Assembly (NCBI GenBank): GCA_913047625.1 | Contig: CAJWUJ010000003.1 | Coordinates: 1-64,000 of the forward strand | From: an uncultured Dehalococcoidia bacterium | GTDB taxonomy: Bacteria; Chloroflexota; Dehalococcoidia; Lucifugimonadales; CAJWUJ01 | Reading direction: 5' to 3' | Length of the DNA: 64,000 bases | Part shown: positions 37,707-46,528 of the stretch, piece after piece | How the letters are laid out: each line of letters begins with the position of its first letter | Numbering within the stretch: the stretch's first letter is position 1 | The notes under the pieces: model-generated | The model's input: only the letters and a program-made list of their open reading frames with translations | Database searches by the model: none | What the model was told of the DNA's origin: nothing | Made by a program: the position numbers and the translations under genes

Positions 37707-39176
37707 CTAGTCTGACTGAATATGCTCGGCTTGTTTTATAGCTGCAAGCAAAGCCCCTGCCTTATGGAGTGTTTCCTTAAACTCACCTTCTGGAGTACTG
37801 TCGAATACGACTCCTCCTCCTGTTTGTATCTGCGCAACTCCATTCTGCATAACGATTGTCCTGATTGTTATAGCTGTATCCATGTTACCTGAAAAGCCGA
37901 AGTAGCCAACTGCCCCTGCATAGGGGCCACGATTATCTGGTTCCAATTCTGCTATTATTTCCATGGCTCGAACTTTAGGAGCCCCAGAGACAGTTCCTGC
38001 AGGGAAACAAGCACGGATGGCATCAAAACATGTCAGTTTATTATCGATTTTGCCCGAAACATGAGAAACCAAGTGCATAACATGGGAATATCTCTCAACT
38101 TCCATAAACTTGGTTACCTGGACCGATCCTAATTCGCTGACTCTTCCAATGTCGTTTCGCCCCAAATCAACAAGCATGATATGTTCCGCGATTTCTTTTT
38201 CGTCGCCCGCTAATTCTTTCTCTAGCGCTAGATCGTCATCTTCATCTATACCTCTGCGTCTAGTGCCGGCTATTGGGTGTGTTGTGACTTGTCCTTCTTC
38301 TACTCTTACCAACAGTTCTGGCGAAGCTCCTATTATTTGAAATCCTTTAAAATCCAAGTAGTAATTATAGGGCGATGGATTATTTATTCTTAAAGACCGA
38401 TAAATATCAAACGGTTTCGCGCTAGTTTTTTTTCTTAGCTTCCTTGATAAAACCACCTGGATTATATCGCCAGCCTCAATATATCTTTTAGCGGTATTAA
38501 CCATATCGTAGTATTCGCTTTGGTTTATATTAGCCTCAAATCCGTCTGCGCTTGGGTTCATACCATCCATATTTGGCAAATCAGGTAATGGGTCGACTAA
38601 AGGCTGGCTTATTTTGTTCCTAAGGTTTTCAATTCTATCAACTGCTTTTTTATAGGCATCTTTTCCATCTTCGTGAATTCTCGCGTGGCTAATTATTTGG
38701 ATTTTTCCCTGAATATGGTCGAAAACCACCATGGTGTCGATCAGCATAAACATCGCCTGCGGTATTTCATTCGCTCCGATAGGGTTTGCTTGGGGAACAC
38801 TAGTTTCGAAGTAGCCGTTGCATTCGTATCCTAGATACCCAACAGCCCCTCCTGTAAATCTTGGAAGGTTTTCGTTTTGTACTACCCTGAGGCGTCCCAG
38901 CTCCGTTTCTAGCGCTGCTAGTGGGGTTTTTTGAGCAACAACGTCTGAAAGTTCAGTTTTTATAATCTTGTAGGGATCAGTTCCTATGAAGCTGTATCTG
39001 GCCAAACGCTCTTGTCCCTGCACGCTTTCCAGTAAAAATCCTCTACTGGTATCTGATACTACTTTCTGGTAGACAGTAACAGGTGAGTTGGACCCAACAT
39101 CCATCTCAAAGTAAACGGGGACAAGGTCTCCTTTAGATGCCAAAGCCTGGAATTCCGAATCATCAGGATGATACAC
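37707..39176 (-). CDS. trpE: Anthranilate synthase component I
   Basis: Makes anthranilate from chorismate. The 489 residues contain the tryptophan feedback motif LLES at residues 48-51, HPIAGTRRRG, LVDLGRNDIGRV and FPAGTVSGAPKVRAME. Conservation of LLES suggests feedback inhibition by tryptophan. Only 56 bp separate it from the upstream zinc-ribbon gene, so there is no room for a long attenuator leader here; any control would act before the zinc-ribbon gene. Confidence 0.97.
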   Translation of the reverse strand: MYHPDDSEFQALASKGDLVPVYFEMDVGSNSPVTVYQKVVSDTSRGFLLESVQGQERLARYSFIGTDPYKIIKTELSDVVAQKTPLAALETELGRLRVVQNENLPRFTGGAVGYLGYECNGYFETSVPQANPIGANEIPQAMFMLIDTMVVFDHIQGKIQIISHARIHEDGKDAYKKAVDRIENLRNKISQPLVDPLPDLPNMDGMNPSADGFEANINQSEYYDMVNTAKRYIEAGDIIQVVLSRKLRKKTSAKPFDIYRSLRINNPSPYNYYLDFKGFQIIGASPELLVRVEEGQVTTHPIAGTRRRGIDEDDDLALEKELAGDEKEIAEHIMLVDLGRNDIGRVSELGSVQVTKFMEVERYSHVMHLVSHVSGKIDNKLTCFDAIRACFPAGTVSGAPKVRAMEIIAELEPDNRGPYAGAVGYFGFSGNMDTAITIRTIVMQNGVAQIQTGGGVVFDSTPEGEFKETLHKAGALLAAIKQAEHIQSD

Positions 39177-39232
39177 ATCACTCCTTAAGTTATGAGGGTT
39201 TCTAGGCGATAAAAAGTTCCCCCAAGAAGACT

Positions 39233-39445
39233 TTATCTTGGCCGAGGTGTATGGTTACTCCCATTCGTTACTGGCTCATTCCTATAAACATCACCGTTGC
39301 GGATCTTAATATTGAAACCACATTCAGGGTTCGTGCAAACCCAGGCTTTATATTGTATAGGAGCTCCTTGGCTTCCGAAATCAGACAGCGGGACTAGATC
39401 GCCTTCTTCGCATTTCCTGCAACTGGGGAAATAAACCTTATCCAC
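39233..39445 (-). CDS. Small zinc-ribbon protein heading the trp operon
   Basis: A 70-residue protein with two Cys pairs, SCRKCEEG and CTNPECGF, spaced about 35 residues apart, forming a zinc ribbon. The start is set at GTG 39445 because GGGAGGAGG lies 5 bp before it; a frame open to 39526 would add 27 residues without a ribosome site. It is co-directional with and 56 bp before trpE. Function unknown; the C-terminal tail is short and Asn/Pro-rich. Confidence 0.7.
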   Translation of the reverse strand: MDKVYFPSCRKCEEGDLVPLSDFGSQGAPIQYKAWVCTNPECGFNIKIRNGDVYRNEPVTNGSNHTPRPR

Positions 39446-39571
39446 GTATTCCTCCTCCCTTATATAACCATTCCAGCGCCTTGGGCGCTCGTTAACAAGA
39501 CGCCTGAAATTATAGCACTCTGGCACTATGCTGACAAGGAAAATCCTACGGGATAAGTAGCCTTTCTGTTG

Positions 39572-39580
39572 TGCTATAAT
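39572..39580 (+). promoter_or_regulatory. Extended -10 promoter element before rsmD
   Basis: TGC-TATAAT is a perfect -10 hexamer with the TGn extension. No acceptable -35 was found. Transcription would begin near 39587 and cover rsmD-coaD and the coiled-coil gene. Confidence 0.4.
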
Positions 39581-39602
39581 TAAGACTAAGTTTTATAGGT
39601 AA

Positions 39603-40226
39603 GTGTCTCTGGACCAATATCGGGTTTTCGCAAGGTTATTTGGCCTGGTGAGAGTAATTTATCCAGGAGGTATTATAGTTAGAATTTCAGGAGGTTCTGC
39701 GAAAGGTATAGAGCTGAAGACTAAAAAGGCTAAAGGCCTAAGGCCGACTACCACTTTGGTTCGGGGGGCTATTTTCAACTGTTTGTCCTCATTCAATTTT
39801 AATGACGCTCATGCTTTGGATCTTTTTGCTGGTTTAGGTACACTGGGATTAGAGGCTCTTAGTCGAGGTGCGGGACATGTAGATTTTGTAGAGGGTAGCT
39901 CTGCTCTGTGCAAAATAATTCGCTCTAATTTGCTACTGTTAAAAATGCCCGAGAAGGGCACCGTTTACAATTACAGGATTGGTCAAAGTTACTCCCATAA
40001 AGAACTGACGTATGACATTATATTTGCTGATCCTCCTTACGAAATAGTTATTCGGAGAAAGATGCTCGAAGCGTTGGCCAAAGTCATTAATCCTGGTGGG
40101 GCTTTGGTTATAGAACAATCACGGAGACAAACTGCAGAGCCAGGCTGCTGTGATCTAGAAATGGTCTATAATAGAGACTATGGAGACTCAAAACTAATTA
40201 TCTACAACAAGGTTATCCAATCATGA
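39603..40226 (+). CDS. rsmD: 16S rRNA (guanine966-N2)-methyltransferase RsmD
   Basis: SAM-dependent methylation of G966 in 16S rRNA. Residues from RISGGSAKG onward match the family: RPTTTLVRGAIFNCL, the SAM loop ALDLFAGLGTLGLEALSRGA and the catalytic FADPPYE. The GTG at 39603 gives 207 residues, 25 or so longer at the N-terminus than usual. A strong AGGAGG at 39665-39670 lies just before the homologous start region, where no standard start codon exists. The stop overlaps coaD by 4 bp. Confidence 0.9.
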   Translation: MSLDQYRVFARLFGLVRVIYPGGIIVRISGGSAKGIELKTKKAKGLRPTTTLVRGAIFNCLSSFNFNDAHALDLFAGLGTLGLEALSRGAGHVDFVEGSSALCKIIRSNLLLLKMPEKGTVYNYRIGQSYSHKELTYDIIFADPPYEIVIRRKMLEALAKVINPGGALVIEQSRRQTAEPGCCDLEMVYNRDYGDSKLIIYNKVIQS

Positions 40227-40708
40227 CAATTGCTCTGTATCCAGGTTCTTTTGATCCTGTCACAAATGGACACATAGATATAGCAGAACGAGCAGCACGG
40301 CTGTTTCCTACTTTATTCATAGGTGTTTTTGAAGCACCTAAGAAGGATGTTCTCCTTCCAATTGAAGACAGGGTGGCCTTGTTTCAGAAATCAGTAGCGC
40401 ATATTCCTAATTTGAAAATAATCAGCTTTAGCGGTCTTATGGTTGATTGCGCAAGATCTATCGGGGCCTCTGTAATTGTTCGTGGCCTTCGTATGAATAC
40501 CGATTTTGAATATGAATTTGAAATGGCTTTAATGAACAGGAAATTGGCTCCTGATCTTGATGTTGTATGCCTAATGACTAGTCTAGAATATCAATTTTTG
40601 AGCTCGAGTCTACTCAAAGAAATTGCGAAATTAGGCGGAAACATTGACTCTTTTGTCCCTAAGCATGTAGTCTCCAAGATTGAAGAGAGAATACATAGGG
40701 CTAAATAA
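40223..40708 (+). CDS. coaD: Phosphopantetheine adenylyltransferase
   Basis: Penultimate step of coenzyme A synthesis. The 161 residues show ALYPGSFDPVTNGHIDIAER with the nucleotidyltransferase T/HxGH motif, VRGLRMNTDFEYEFEMA and the C-terminal SSSLLKEIAKLGG. Length and motifs are canonical. The ATG overlaps the rsmD stop in ATGA, the usual rsmD-coaD coupling. Confidence 0.97.
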   Translation: MTIALYPGSFDPVTNGHIDIAERAARLFPTLFIGVFEAPKKDVLLPIEDRVALFQKSVAHIPNLKIISFSGLMVDCARSIGASVIVRGLRMNTDFEYEFEMALMNRKLAPDLDVVCLMTSLEYQFLSSSLLKEIAKLGGNIDSFVPKHVVSKIEERIHRAK

Positions 40709-40726
40709 CTAACTGGAGACATTATT

Positions 40727-41233
40727 ATGGATTTAGCAAACCTGATAAACCAGCTGGAGTCTATTATTGAGTCCGGCCGTAAGGTTCCTGTGGCAAACAA
40801 AACACTGGTCGACACTGAGCAGATTCTATCCATTATAGGCCAATTACGAGCCAGCATCCCAAAGGATATCCAAGAAGCAAAAGAAATGCTTGAAAAACGA
40901 GAGCAGATTCTAAATCAATCTCTATCAGAAGCCAAACGTGTTACAGCCAATGCAATAAGTGAGGCGAAAGCCAAGCTGGATCAAAACGAGCTAGTAAAGG
41001 AAGCCCAGAAAAAAGCGGAGGAGTTACTAGAAGACAGTCAGCGCAGGGCCCAGAGAATGATTGAGCAAGCAGACATTGAATCGAAGAATAGCCGTCTGGG
41101 TGCTGACGCGTATGCCCAAGAAGTTCTCTACAAGCTTGAACAGGAAGTTAGTGACGTCCTCTCCACAGTTCGTAGAGGAATAGAGGTACTAGATCTAGAG
41201 CAACAACCCGCTTCGGGCGAGCAAGAAGAGTAG
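40727..41233 (+). CDS. Coiled-coil protein of unknown function
   Basis: A 168-residue, highly charged, almost entirely helical protein. Residues 45-145 have heptad-like Glu/Ala/Lys/Gln repeats comparable to ATP synthase b-type or DivIVA-type stalks, with no membrane helix. Its position right after coaD recurs for DivIVA-like or ATPase-b-like proteins in related bacteria. The N-terminal 40 residues look amphipathic and could bind membrane or a partner. ATG at 40727, preceded by a GGAGA ribosome site. Confidence 0.65.
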   Translation: MDLANLINQLESIIESGRKVPVANKTLVDTEQILSIIGQLRASIPKDIQEAKEMLEKREQILNQSLSEAKRVTANAISEAKAKLDQNELVKEAQKKAEELLEDSQRRAQRMIEQADIESKNSRLGADAYAQEVLYKLEQEVSDVLSTVRRGIEVLDLEQQPASGEQEE

Positions 41234-41253
41234 CTTGCTTTAAGTTAGTGATT

Positions 41254-44172
41254 TCACACCAACGCGTCTGCTAGTAATTCCACCACATGTTTCGGCTGCT
41301 TTTTACTAAGATGGCTTATCTGCTGACGACAGGACACGCCCGTTACAACAACCTCTTTACCATCGTGCTCTTGAGCTGTTATAGCCGGAATTAATTTCAT
41401 TTCTCCAATGTTCTTTGAGAGGTCATAGTGTTCCTTCTCAAAACCAAAAGACCCTGCCATACCGCAACAACTGGAATTCACAACCGTCACGTTATGTCCT
41501 AGAAATCCACGCAAAACATCGAGTGTCGGTTTCACTCCAATTAAGGCTTTTTGATGACAATGTCCGTGAAACAAAATGCCTTTACTATCTTGGCGAAAAA
41601 TTTCTTTGCTCTGATCCTTATCTACATTTTTAGTCAAGAATTCCTCAATCATGTACGTATTAGCTAAAACTGTGTCAACCTGTTTCCCCTTAAGCATATC
41701 CTTGTATTCGTCTCTTATGGTTAAAACACAAGAAGGCTCGCAACCAACAATAGGTATTCCCTTTTTGGCGTAAGCGTAGAGCACTTCTATATTTTTTCTG
41801 GCCATATCTTTGGCTTTGTTAATCATTCCTTTTGAGATTGCAGGTCTGCCGCAACACCCTTTGTTAACCAAAATTACTTCATAACCAATAGCTTCGAGCA
41901 CACTAGTAGCAGCTTTTCCAATCTCGGGATAATTGTACTCCATGAAAGTATCATGGAAGAGCACCACTTTAGCTTTTGCTTGTTTGACCTCAGGCCTTTC
42001 GTAAAACCATTTGCTGAACACTTTTTTTGAAAAAGGTGGCGGGGTCCTCTTCCAGTGGATTCCTATAAGTAAATGCATGGCCAAACGGCTTGGAATGGAT
42101 TTTGCCAGCCAATTAGAAATCGGTGCAAGTTTTGATCCAATTTTATTCAGTTTTTCAATGTCGGCAAAAATACGGGATCTTAACGGGAACCCCCCGGATT
42201 CATATTTTTGTGCCAGTACTTCATACTTGATTTTAGCCATATCCACATTAGAGGGGCACTCTCCTTTGCAGCCCTTGCATTCCAGGCATAAGTCGAGAAT
42301 TTTATGCAGGCCGGCACTTCCTAGGTTTTCTCCTGTCAAAGATCCTGACAATACCGCTCGCAATGCATTTGCTCTTCCCCTAGTCGTGTGTTCTTCGTCA
42401 CGAGTAGCCATATAAGATGGGCACATTGTCCCAGTTAGGGTTTTCCTGCAATCCCCAACACCGGTACATAGCTCCACCGCTCCACTAATTCCTCCTTCTT
42501 GTGCGAAATCCAGGTTCGTCTTGGTTTCTTTAACTTTGTAGTTAGGGTCTATCCGTAAATTCTCCGTCAGGGGTGGGCAGTCTATAATTTTGCCCGGGTT
42601 CATGATCTCCCGTGGGTCAAAAATCTGTTTCAGTCGGTGGAATGCATCGTATAGCACTGGACCAAACATCATCTTAGTCCATGCTCCCCGCACAATTCCG
42701 TCACCATGTTCTCCTGAAAGGGAACCCCCAAATTCCAAAACCAATTGGGCTATTTGTTCGGAGATACTAGTTAGTTTTTCGACGCCTTCCTGAGTCTTTA
42801 TGTTTACTAGGGGCCGAATATGCAGACATCCTACGCTAGCATGACCATAGTAGCCTGCTTCTGTGCCATGATCACGAATTATCTGATCAAATTTCTCTAC
42901 GTACTGGGGAAGTTTTTCGGGCGCGACAGCAGTATCCTCGACAAAAGGCAGCGGCTTAACGTCCCCTTTGACACTCATAAGCAGGCCTAATCCGGCTTTG
43001 CGGATTTCCCAAACATTAGCTTGGTCTTCTGGATCCATTAAGATGGTCGTGTTATATGACAAATTCGATCGGGTCATTATATTTTTCAGCTTTTCCAGCT
43101 TAGACAACACCTCATGACTACTCTCGCCAAAAAATTCGACTAGTAGTAGTGCAGCAGGATCACCGGCAACAAAATTCATTTTCCTTGAGAATCCAGGGGA
43201 TTCCTTGGTTCTTTCAATAATCATTCTGTCCACTAATTCAATTGCCGCTGGTTCCAGGCTTAATGCTTCTATAGTTGCCTCCATGGATTGGAGAAGTGTC
43301 TTAAAATGAACAACCCCTAACCCCTTTACTATTGGTAGGGGCACCAGCTTGACTTTCGCCTCTGTTACAGCCACTAAGGTGCCTTCAGATCCCACAATAA
43401 TTTTGGTTAAATCACAAGCGTCTGGTTGTAATAAATCCTCTAGGTTGTATCCGCTTACTCTCCGCTGAATCTTGGGAAATCTTTTCTCGATTTCTCTTGC
43501 GTGCTCCATTGCAAGGCTATGTACTTCCCTATAAATATTCCCTTCAAGATTCTGTTGTCTTTTCTTTTGTTCCAGCCTGTCGCCAATGAACGCTCCTAAG
43601 TTCAACATTTCAGATTGGGCAGTAATAACCTCTAGATCAATAACCTGATCTGATGTTTTCCCGTATATGACAGAATGAGCGCCACAGGAGTTATTTCCTA
43701 TTCCTCCTCCTATAGTGGCCCGGTTGGCTGTTGATGGATCGGGAGCGTATTGTAACCCGTGTTTTTTAGCATGGTGATTAAGTTCTGCAACCGTGATACC
43801 TGGCTGGGTTATGGCCCACTGTTCCTCTTGATTGATTTCTACGACCGAGGACATATATTTGGAAAAATCAAGGACGATGGCATGATTGCACCCTTGCCCA
43901 CTTAAACTAGTCCCTCCCCCTCGAGGCAAAATAGGTACTTCATAATTCCTAGCTATTTCAATAGCTCCGGCAACATCTTCCGCGTTTCTTGGCAAAACAA
44001 GACCCACTGGCTCCATTTCATAAATGGATGCATCTGTTGCATATATTGCCCTCGTATATCTATCAAATCTAACGTCGCCTCGCATCGCTTTAGTCAAATC
44101 ATATTGGATTTGTTCGCGTAGCTCGTCGCTGATAGTTTTCGCTCTTTCTATTGCTTGGTTAACCATAGTCAC
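41254..44172 (-). CDS. FAD-linked oxidase fused to Fe-S oxidoreductase (YdiJ-like)
   Basis: A 972-residue fusion. Residues 1-530 are a glycolate/D-lactate-type FAD dehydrogenase with RGGGTSLSGQGCNHA, ATIGGGIGNNSCGAHS and GEHGDGIVRG. Residues 560-680 carry a ferredoxin-type region with CTGVGDCRK...MCPSYMATRDEEHTTRGRA and CLECKGCKGECPSN. The C-terminus has the two CCG motifs GCCGRPA and SCCGMAGSFG. It should oxidise a 2-hydroxyacid and pass electrons to quinone. GTG 44172 or ATG 44166 are start choices. It is transcribed alone. Confidence 0.92.
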   Translation of the reverse strand: MTMVNQAIERAKTISDELREQIQYDLTKAMRGDVRFDRYTRAIYATDASIYEMEPVGLVLPRNAEDVAGAIEIARNYEVPILPRGGGTSLSGQGCNHAIVLDFSKYMSSVVEINQEEQWAITQPGITVAELNHHAKKHGLQYAPDPSTANRATIGGGIGNNSCGAHSVIYGKTSDQVIDLEVITAQSEMLNLGAFIGDRLEQKKRQQNLEGNIYREVHSLAMEHAREIEKRFPKIQRRVSGYNLEDLLQPDACDLTKIIVGSEGTLVAVTEAKVKLVPLPIVKGLGVVHFKTLLQSMEATIEALSLEPAAIELVDRMIIERTKESPGFSRKMNFVAGDPAALLLVEFFGESSHEVLSKLEKLKNIMTRSNLSYNTTILMDPEDQANVWEIRKAGLGLLMSVKGDVKPLPFVEDTAVAPEKLPQYVEKFDQIIRDHGTEAGYYGHASVGCLHIRPLVNIKTQEGVEKLTSISEQIAQLVLEFGGSLSGEHGDGIVRGAWTKMMFGPVLYDAFHRLKQIFDPREIMNPGKIIDCPPLTENLRIDPNYKVKETKTNLDFAQEGGISGAVELCTGVGDCRKTLTGTMCPSYMATRDEEHTTRGRANALRAVLSGSLTGENLGSAGLHKILDLCLECKGCKGECPSNVDMAKIKYEVLAQKYESGGFPLRSRIFADIEKLNKIGSKLAPISNWLAKSIPSRLAMHLLIGIHWKRTPPPFSKKVFSKWFYERPEVKQAKAKVVLFHDTFMEYNYPEIGKAATSVLEAIGYEVILVNKGCCGRPAISKGMINKAKDMARKNIEVLYAYAKKGIPIVGCEPSCVLTIRDEYKDMLKGKQVDTVLANTYMIEEFLTKNVDKDQSKEIFRQDSKGILFHGHCHQKALIGVKPTLDVLRGFLGHNVTVVNSSCCGMAGSFGFEKEHYDLSKNIGEMKLIPAITAQEHDGKEVVVTGVSCRQQISHLSKKQPKHVVELLADALV

Positions 44173-44255
44173 TCACTTTAACGTACCCCTCTTGAACGGG
44201 CAACCATGTATTTAATATACTCTCGGTGAATTTACGTTGGGGGTATCTGCTGTTT

Positions 44256-44750
44256 ATGTCTGTATCGTACTGTGAATATTGCGGTTCATTTTTAGTGACA
44301 AAACCATTTCGGGGAAAAAGCACTTTATATTGCTCCAGTTGCTCAAAGTTTTGTTTTCTTGGGCCTAAGCTTGCTGTTGTAGTCGTAGTCTCAATAGGAA
44401 ACCTCTTATTGCTTGAAAAACGAGCCATAGAACCAGGCTTAGGTCATTGGTCCTTCCCTTCCGGTTATGTAGATCAGGGGGAATTGCCAGAAACAGCTGC
44501 CATTCGGGAGGTCTATGAGGAAACCGGCGTTACTGTAGTGATCGATGGTCTTCTCGGTTTATATGGGAAGCCCGATTCCCCAGTACTGTTGATTGCCTAT
44601 TACGGTCATTCCATCAACGGCACCCCCGAGGCCAAAGATGAGGTAGAAGAAATTGGCCTTTTTACATTCGAGGATTTACCAGAGCTAGATTCTTTGCCTC
44701 ATGACAACGAGATTCTCAAAGCCTATCAGACAATCATTGCCAAGAGTTAG
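44256..44750 (+). CDS. NUDIX hydrolase with N-terminal zinc ribbon
   Basis: The 164-residue protein starts with a rubredoxin-like knuckle (YCEYCG...YCSSC) and then a NUDIX fold. The NUDIX box GYVDQGELPETAAIREVYEETGV is complete in all key Gly, Glu and Arg residues and should bind Mg and hydrolyse a nucleoside diphosphate derivative; NADH pyrophosphatase-like enzymes have this arrangement. ATG 44256 is chosen since the Cys knuckle begins five residues later; GTG 44226 is in frame too. It is divergent from the FAD oxidase. Confidence 0.86.
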   Translation: MSVSYCEYCGSFLVTKPFRGKSTLYCSSCSKFCFLGPKLAVVVVVSIGNLLLLEKRAIEPGLGHWSFPSGYVDQGELPETAAIREVYEETGVTVVIDGLLGLYGKPDSPVLLIAYYGHSINGTPEAKDEVEEIGLFTFEDLPELDSLPHDNEILKAYQTIIAKS

Positions 44751-44756
44751 TGCGGT

Positions 44757-45536
44757 TCAAGGAGCCGGGCTTAGATCACCTAGGGGTACTAGGTATTTTT
44801 TGTATCTGTGCCCATCACTATAGAGAGGCCCTTCGGTGTGTTTTACTAAAACAGTGGCCCTCTTGGTAATTCGATTGACAAAACCCTGATATTCTTGACC
44901 CTTAAAGCCAAAGCTAACCTTTGTCCCCACTTCAATCCCGTACTCTATTACAGCCAGCCTATCGGTAGTCAACATTTTATGTACGTGTTCCGTATGGCCA
45001 AAAACACTGTGTGCCATTCCCTTGAACTGTGCTTTCTTACAACTTGTTCTAGTCCACAATAAAGTTTCAGCTAGGTGCGTAATTTCGTGTTCAAGTACTG
45101 CTTGTAGCGCGGTTAATCTGTTCGCACATGTTAAGCCGTTCACAATAACCGCCGACTTACTTTTTTTAAACTGTTGATATAACAAGTTTACGGCAACTGT
45201 GATCTGAAATTTCCCCGAACGATAGATCACGAAAGATCCTCCTTTTCTTGTCATCTTAGTAGACAACCGAAAGGAGAGTGGTTTTTGCCCTGAGCGATCT
45301 AATATTTCAGATAACCAGCCTTTGAAAAAGATCCGGTCATAAAGATCAAACAATATAGCTAGGTCTTCCGAACCAATCCTACAAAAATTGGGCTGGGATA
45401 CCTTCTTCGATTGATTCAGAAGGCTGGTGAATACTTGGTTTCTTCTCTTGACGATATCTGTACTTGATAATCCAAAAGCTTTCTTAAAATCTTCTAGTGA
45501 ATCTAGCCGGGGAATAGGGTCAGCATTTATCGTCAT
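44757..45536 (-). CDS. SprT-like zinc metalloprotease with extra C-terminal domain
   Basis: A 259-residue protein. The central domain resembles SprT/Spartan: a stretch with ILFDLYDRIFF then LEHEITHLAE (HExxH) and a later FGHTEHVHKML that could supply the third ligand. Residues from about 205 on (VGTKVSFGFKGQEYQGFVNR) look like a small SH3/Tudor-like beta-barrel. ATG 45536 is preferred to a TTG three codons upstream. Spartan proteases cut DNA-crosslinked proteins; whether this one does is inference. The 3' end is 6 bp from the NUDIX gene's end. Confidence 0.65.
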   Translation of the reverse strand: MTINADPIPRLDSLEDFKKAFGLSSTDIVKRRNQVFTSLLNQSKKVSQPNFCRIGSEDLAILFDLYDRIFFKGWLSEILDRSGQKPLSFRLSTKMTRKGGSFVIYRSGKFQITVAVNLLYQQFKKSKSAVIVNGLTCANRLTALQAVLEHEITHLAETLLWTRTSCKKAQFKGMAHSVFGHTEHVHKMLTTDRLAVIEYGIEVGTKVSFGFKGQEYQGFVNRITKRATVLVKHTEGPLYSDGHRYKKYLVPLGDLSPAP

Positions 45537-45585
45537 TTTTAACAATCTACTGCTGCAGAATAAAATAGCAGGCTCTAGTGTTCTA

Positions 45586-46491
45586 TTACTTGATCAATGT
45601 GCTTGCAGCCTTACTTTGATAAACAATGTCAACACCAACCATCTCACTCCATGCACCAATTAGCTGGTTAGTGATTGTTCCTGGGGTTTTGTCTCCTATC
45701 TTTCTACTGTCAACTCTTGATATTGGTAAAACCGAGAAGCTGGTTGCTGTTATAAATGCCTCATCCGCAGTGTAAACATCGTATAGTTGAATATCTTCCT
45801 CGCTAACCGCGATACCTTCATTTATTGCAAGTGACATGGCTGTTTTTCTAGTAACTCCTTCGAGGATGTTCGATCTTTTAGGTGTTTTGATTATTCCGTC
45901 TTTGACGATCCAGAAGTTGAAAGTAGTTCCTTCAGATACATTACCGTTTTGATCCAGCAGGACAGGCCAGGCAGTAGGGTCAGCCAAAGCTACCTCGTGT
46001 TCTGCCAAAGCGAAATTCATTCTACTAAGGTGTTTAATTTTAGGGTCGAGTGCGTTTGGGCTGTAGGATCTGTTCCTCGCAAAAATAGCGTGTCCTCCGT
46101 TTTCGTACATTCCCGAGAACCTTTCAAAGTTTACATAATCTGCTCCAAAGTAAACCAATGGTGCGGAATCGCCGAGAACGGAGGATCCTCTTGTAACATA
46201 CTGTCGAAGGGCAAAGTCACTGCCTTCTTTCCACATGTGTTCATTTCTTGTGACAGATTCTAGGCAAAGCTCTGCCATTTGGTCTCGGCTTAAGCCAGCA
46301 TCAATCTTAACGTACTGAAGAGATTTATATAGCCTGTCTACATGGCCCTCCAAATCAAAAATCTTCCTTTGGAACGTCCTCTCTGCCTCATATACAGCAT
46401 CTCCAAGCGTGAAACCCCTATCTGCAAGGTCTACGGTACATTTGCTGCGGGGAATCCACTCCCCATTAAAATATGCGTTAAATTCACTCAT
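45586..46491 (-). CDS. Class IV aminotransferase (branched-chain/D-amino-acid type)
   Basis: PLP-dependent fold type IV aminotransferase of 301 residues. GFTLGDAVYEAERTF, the catalytic Lys in IKHLSRMNFALAEHE, and NVSEGTTFNFWIV with ILEGVTRKTAM match the class. Specificity between branched-chain amino acids, D-amino acids and 4-amino-4-deoxychorismate lyase cannot be decided by motif. GGGAAACAATT precedes the ATG. It is downstream of the HpcH-like aldolase with 37 bp between, so the two may share a transcript. Confidence 0.9.
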   Translation of the reverse strand: MSEFNAYFNGEWIPRSKCTVDLADRGFTLGDAVYEAERTFQRKIFDLEGHVDRLYKSLQYVKIDAGLSRDQMAELCLESVTRNEHMWKEGSDFALRQYVTRGSSVLGDSAPLVYFGADYVNFERFSGMYENGGHAIFARNRSYSPNALDPKIKHLSRMNFALAEHEVALADPTAWPVLLDQNGNVSEGTTFNFWIVKDGIIKTPKRSNILEGVTRKTAMSLAINEGIAVSEEDIQLYDVYTADEAFITATSFSVLPISRVDSRKIGDKTPGTITNQLIGAWSEMVGVDIVYQSKAASTLIK

Positions 46492-46528
46492 AATTGTTTC
46501 CCGTAATCTTTATTGATTGAACTGTCTA

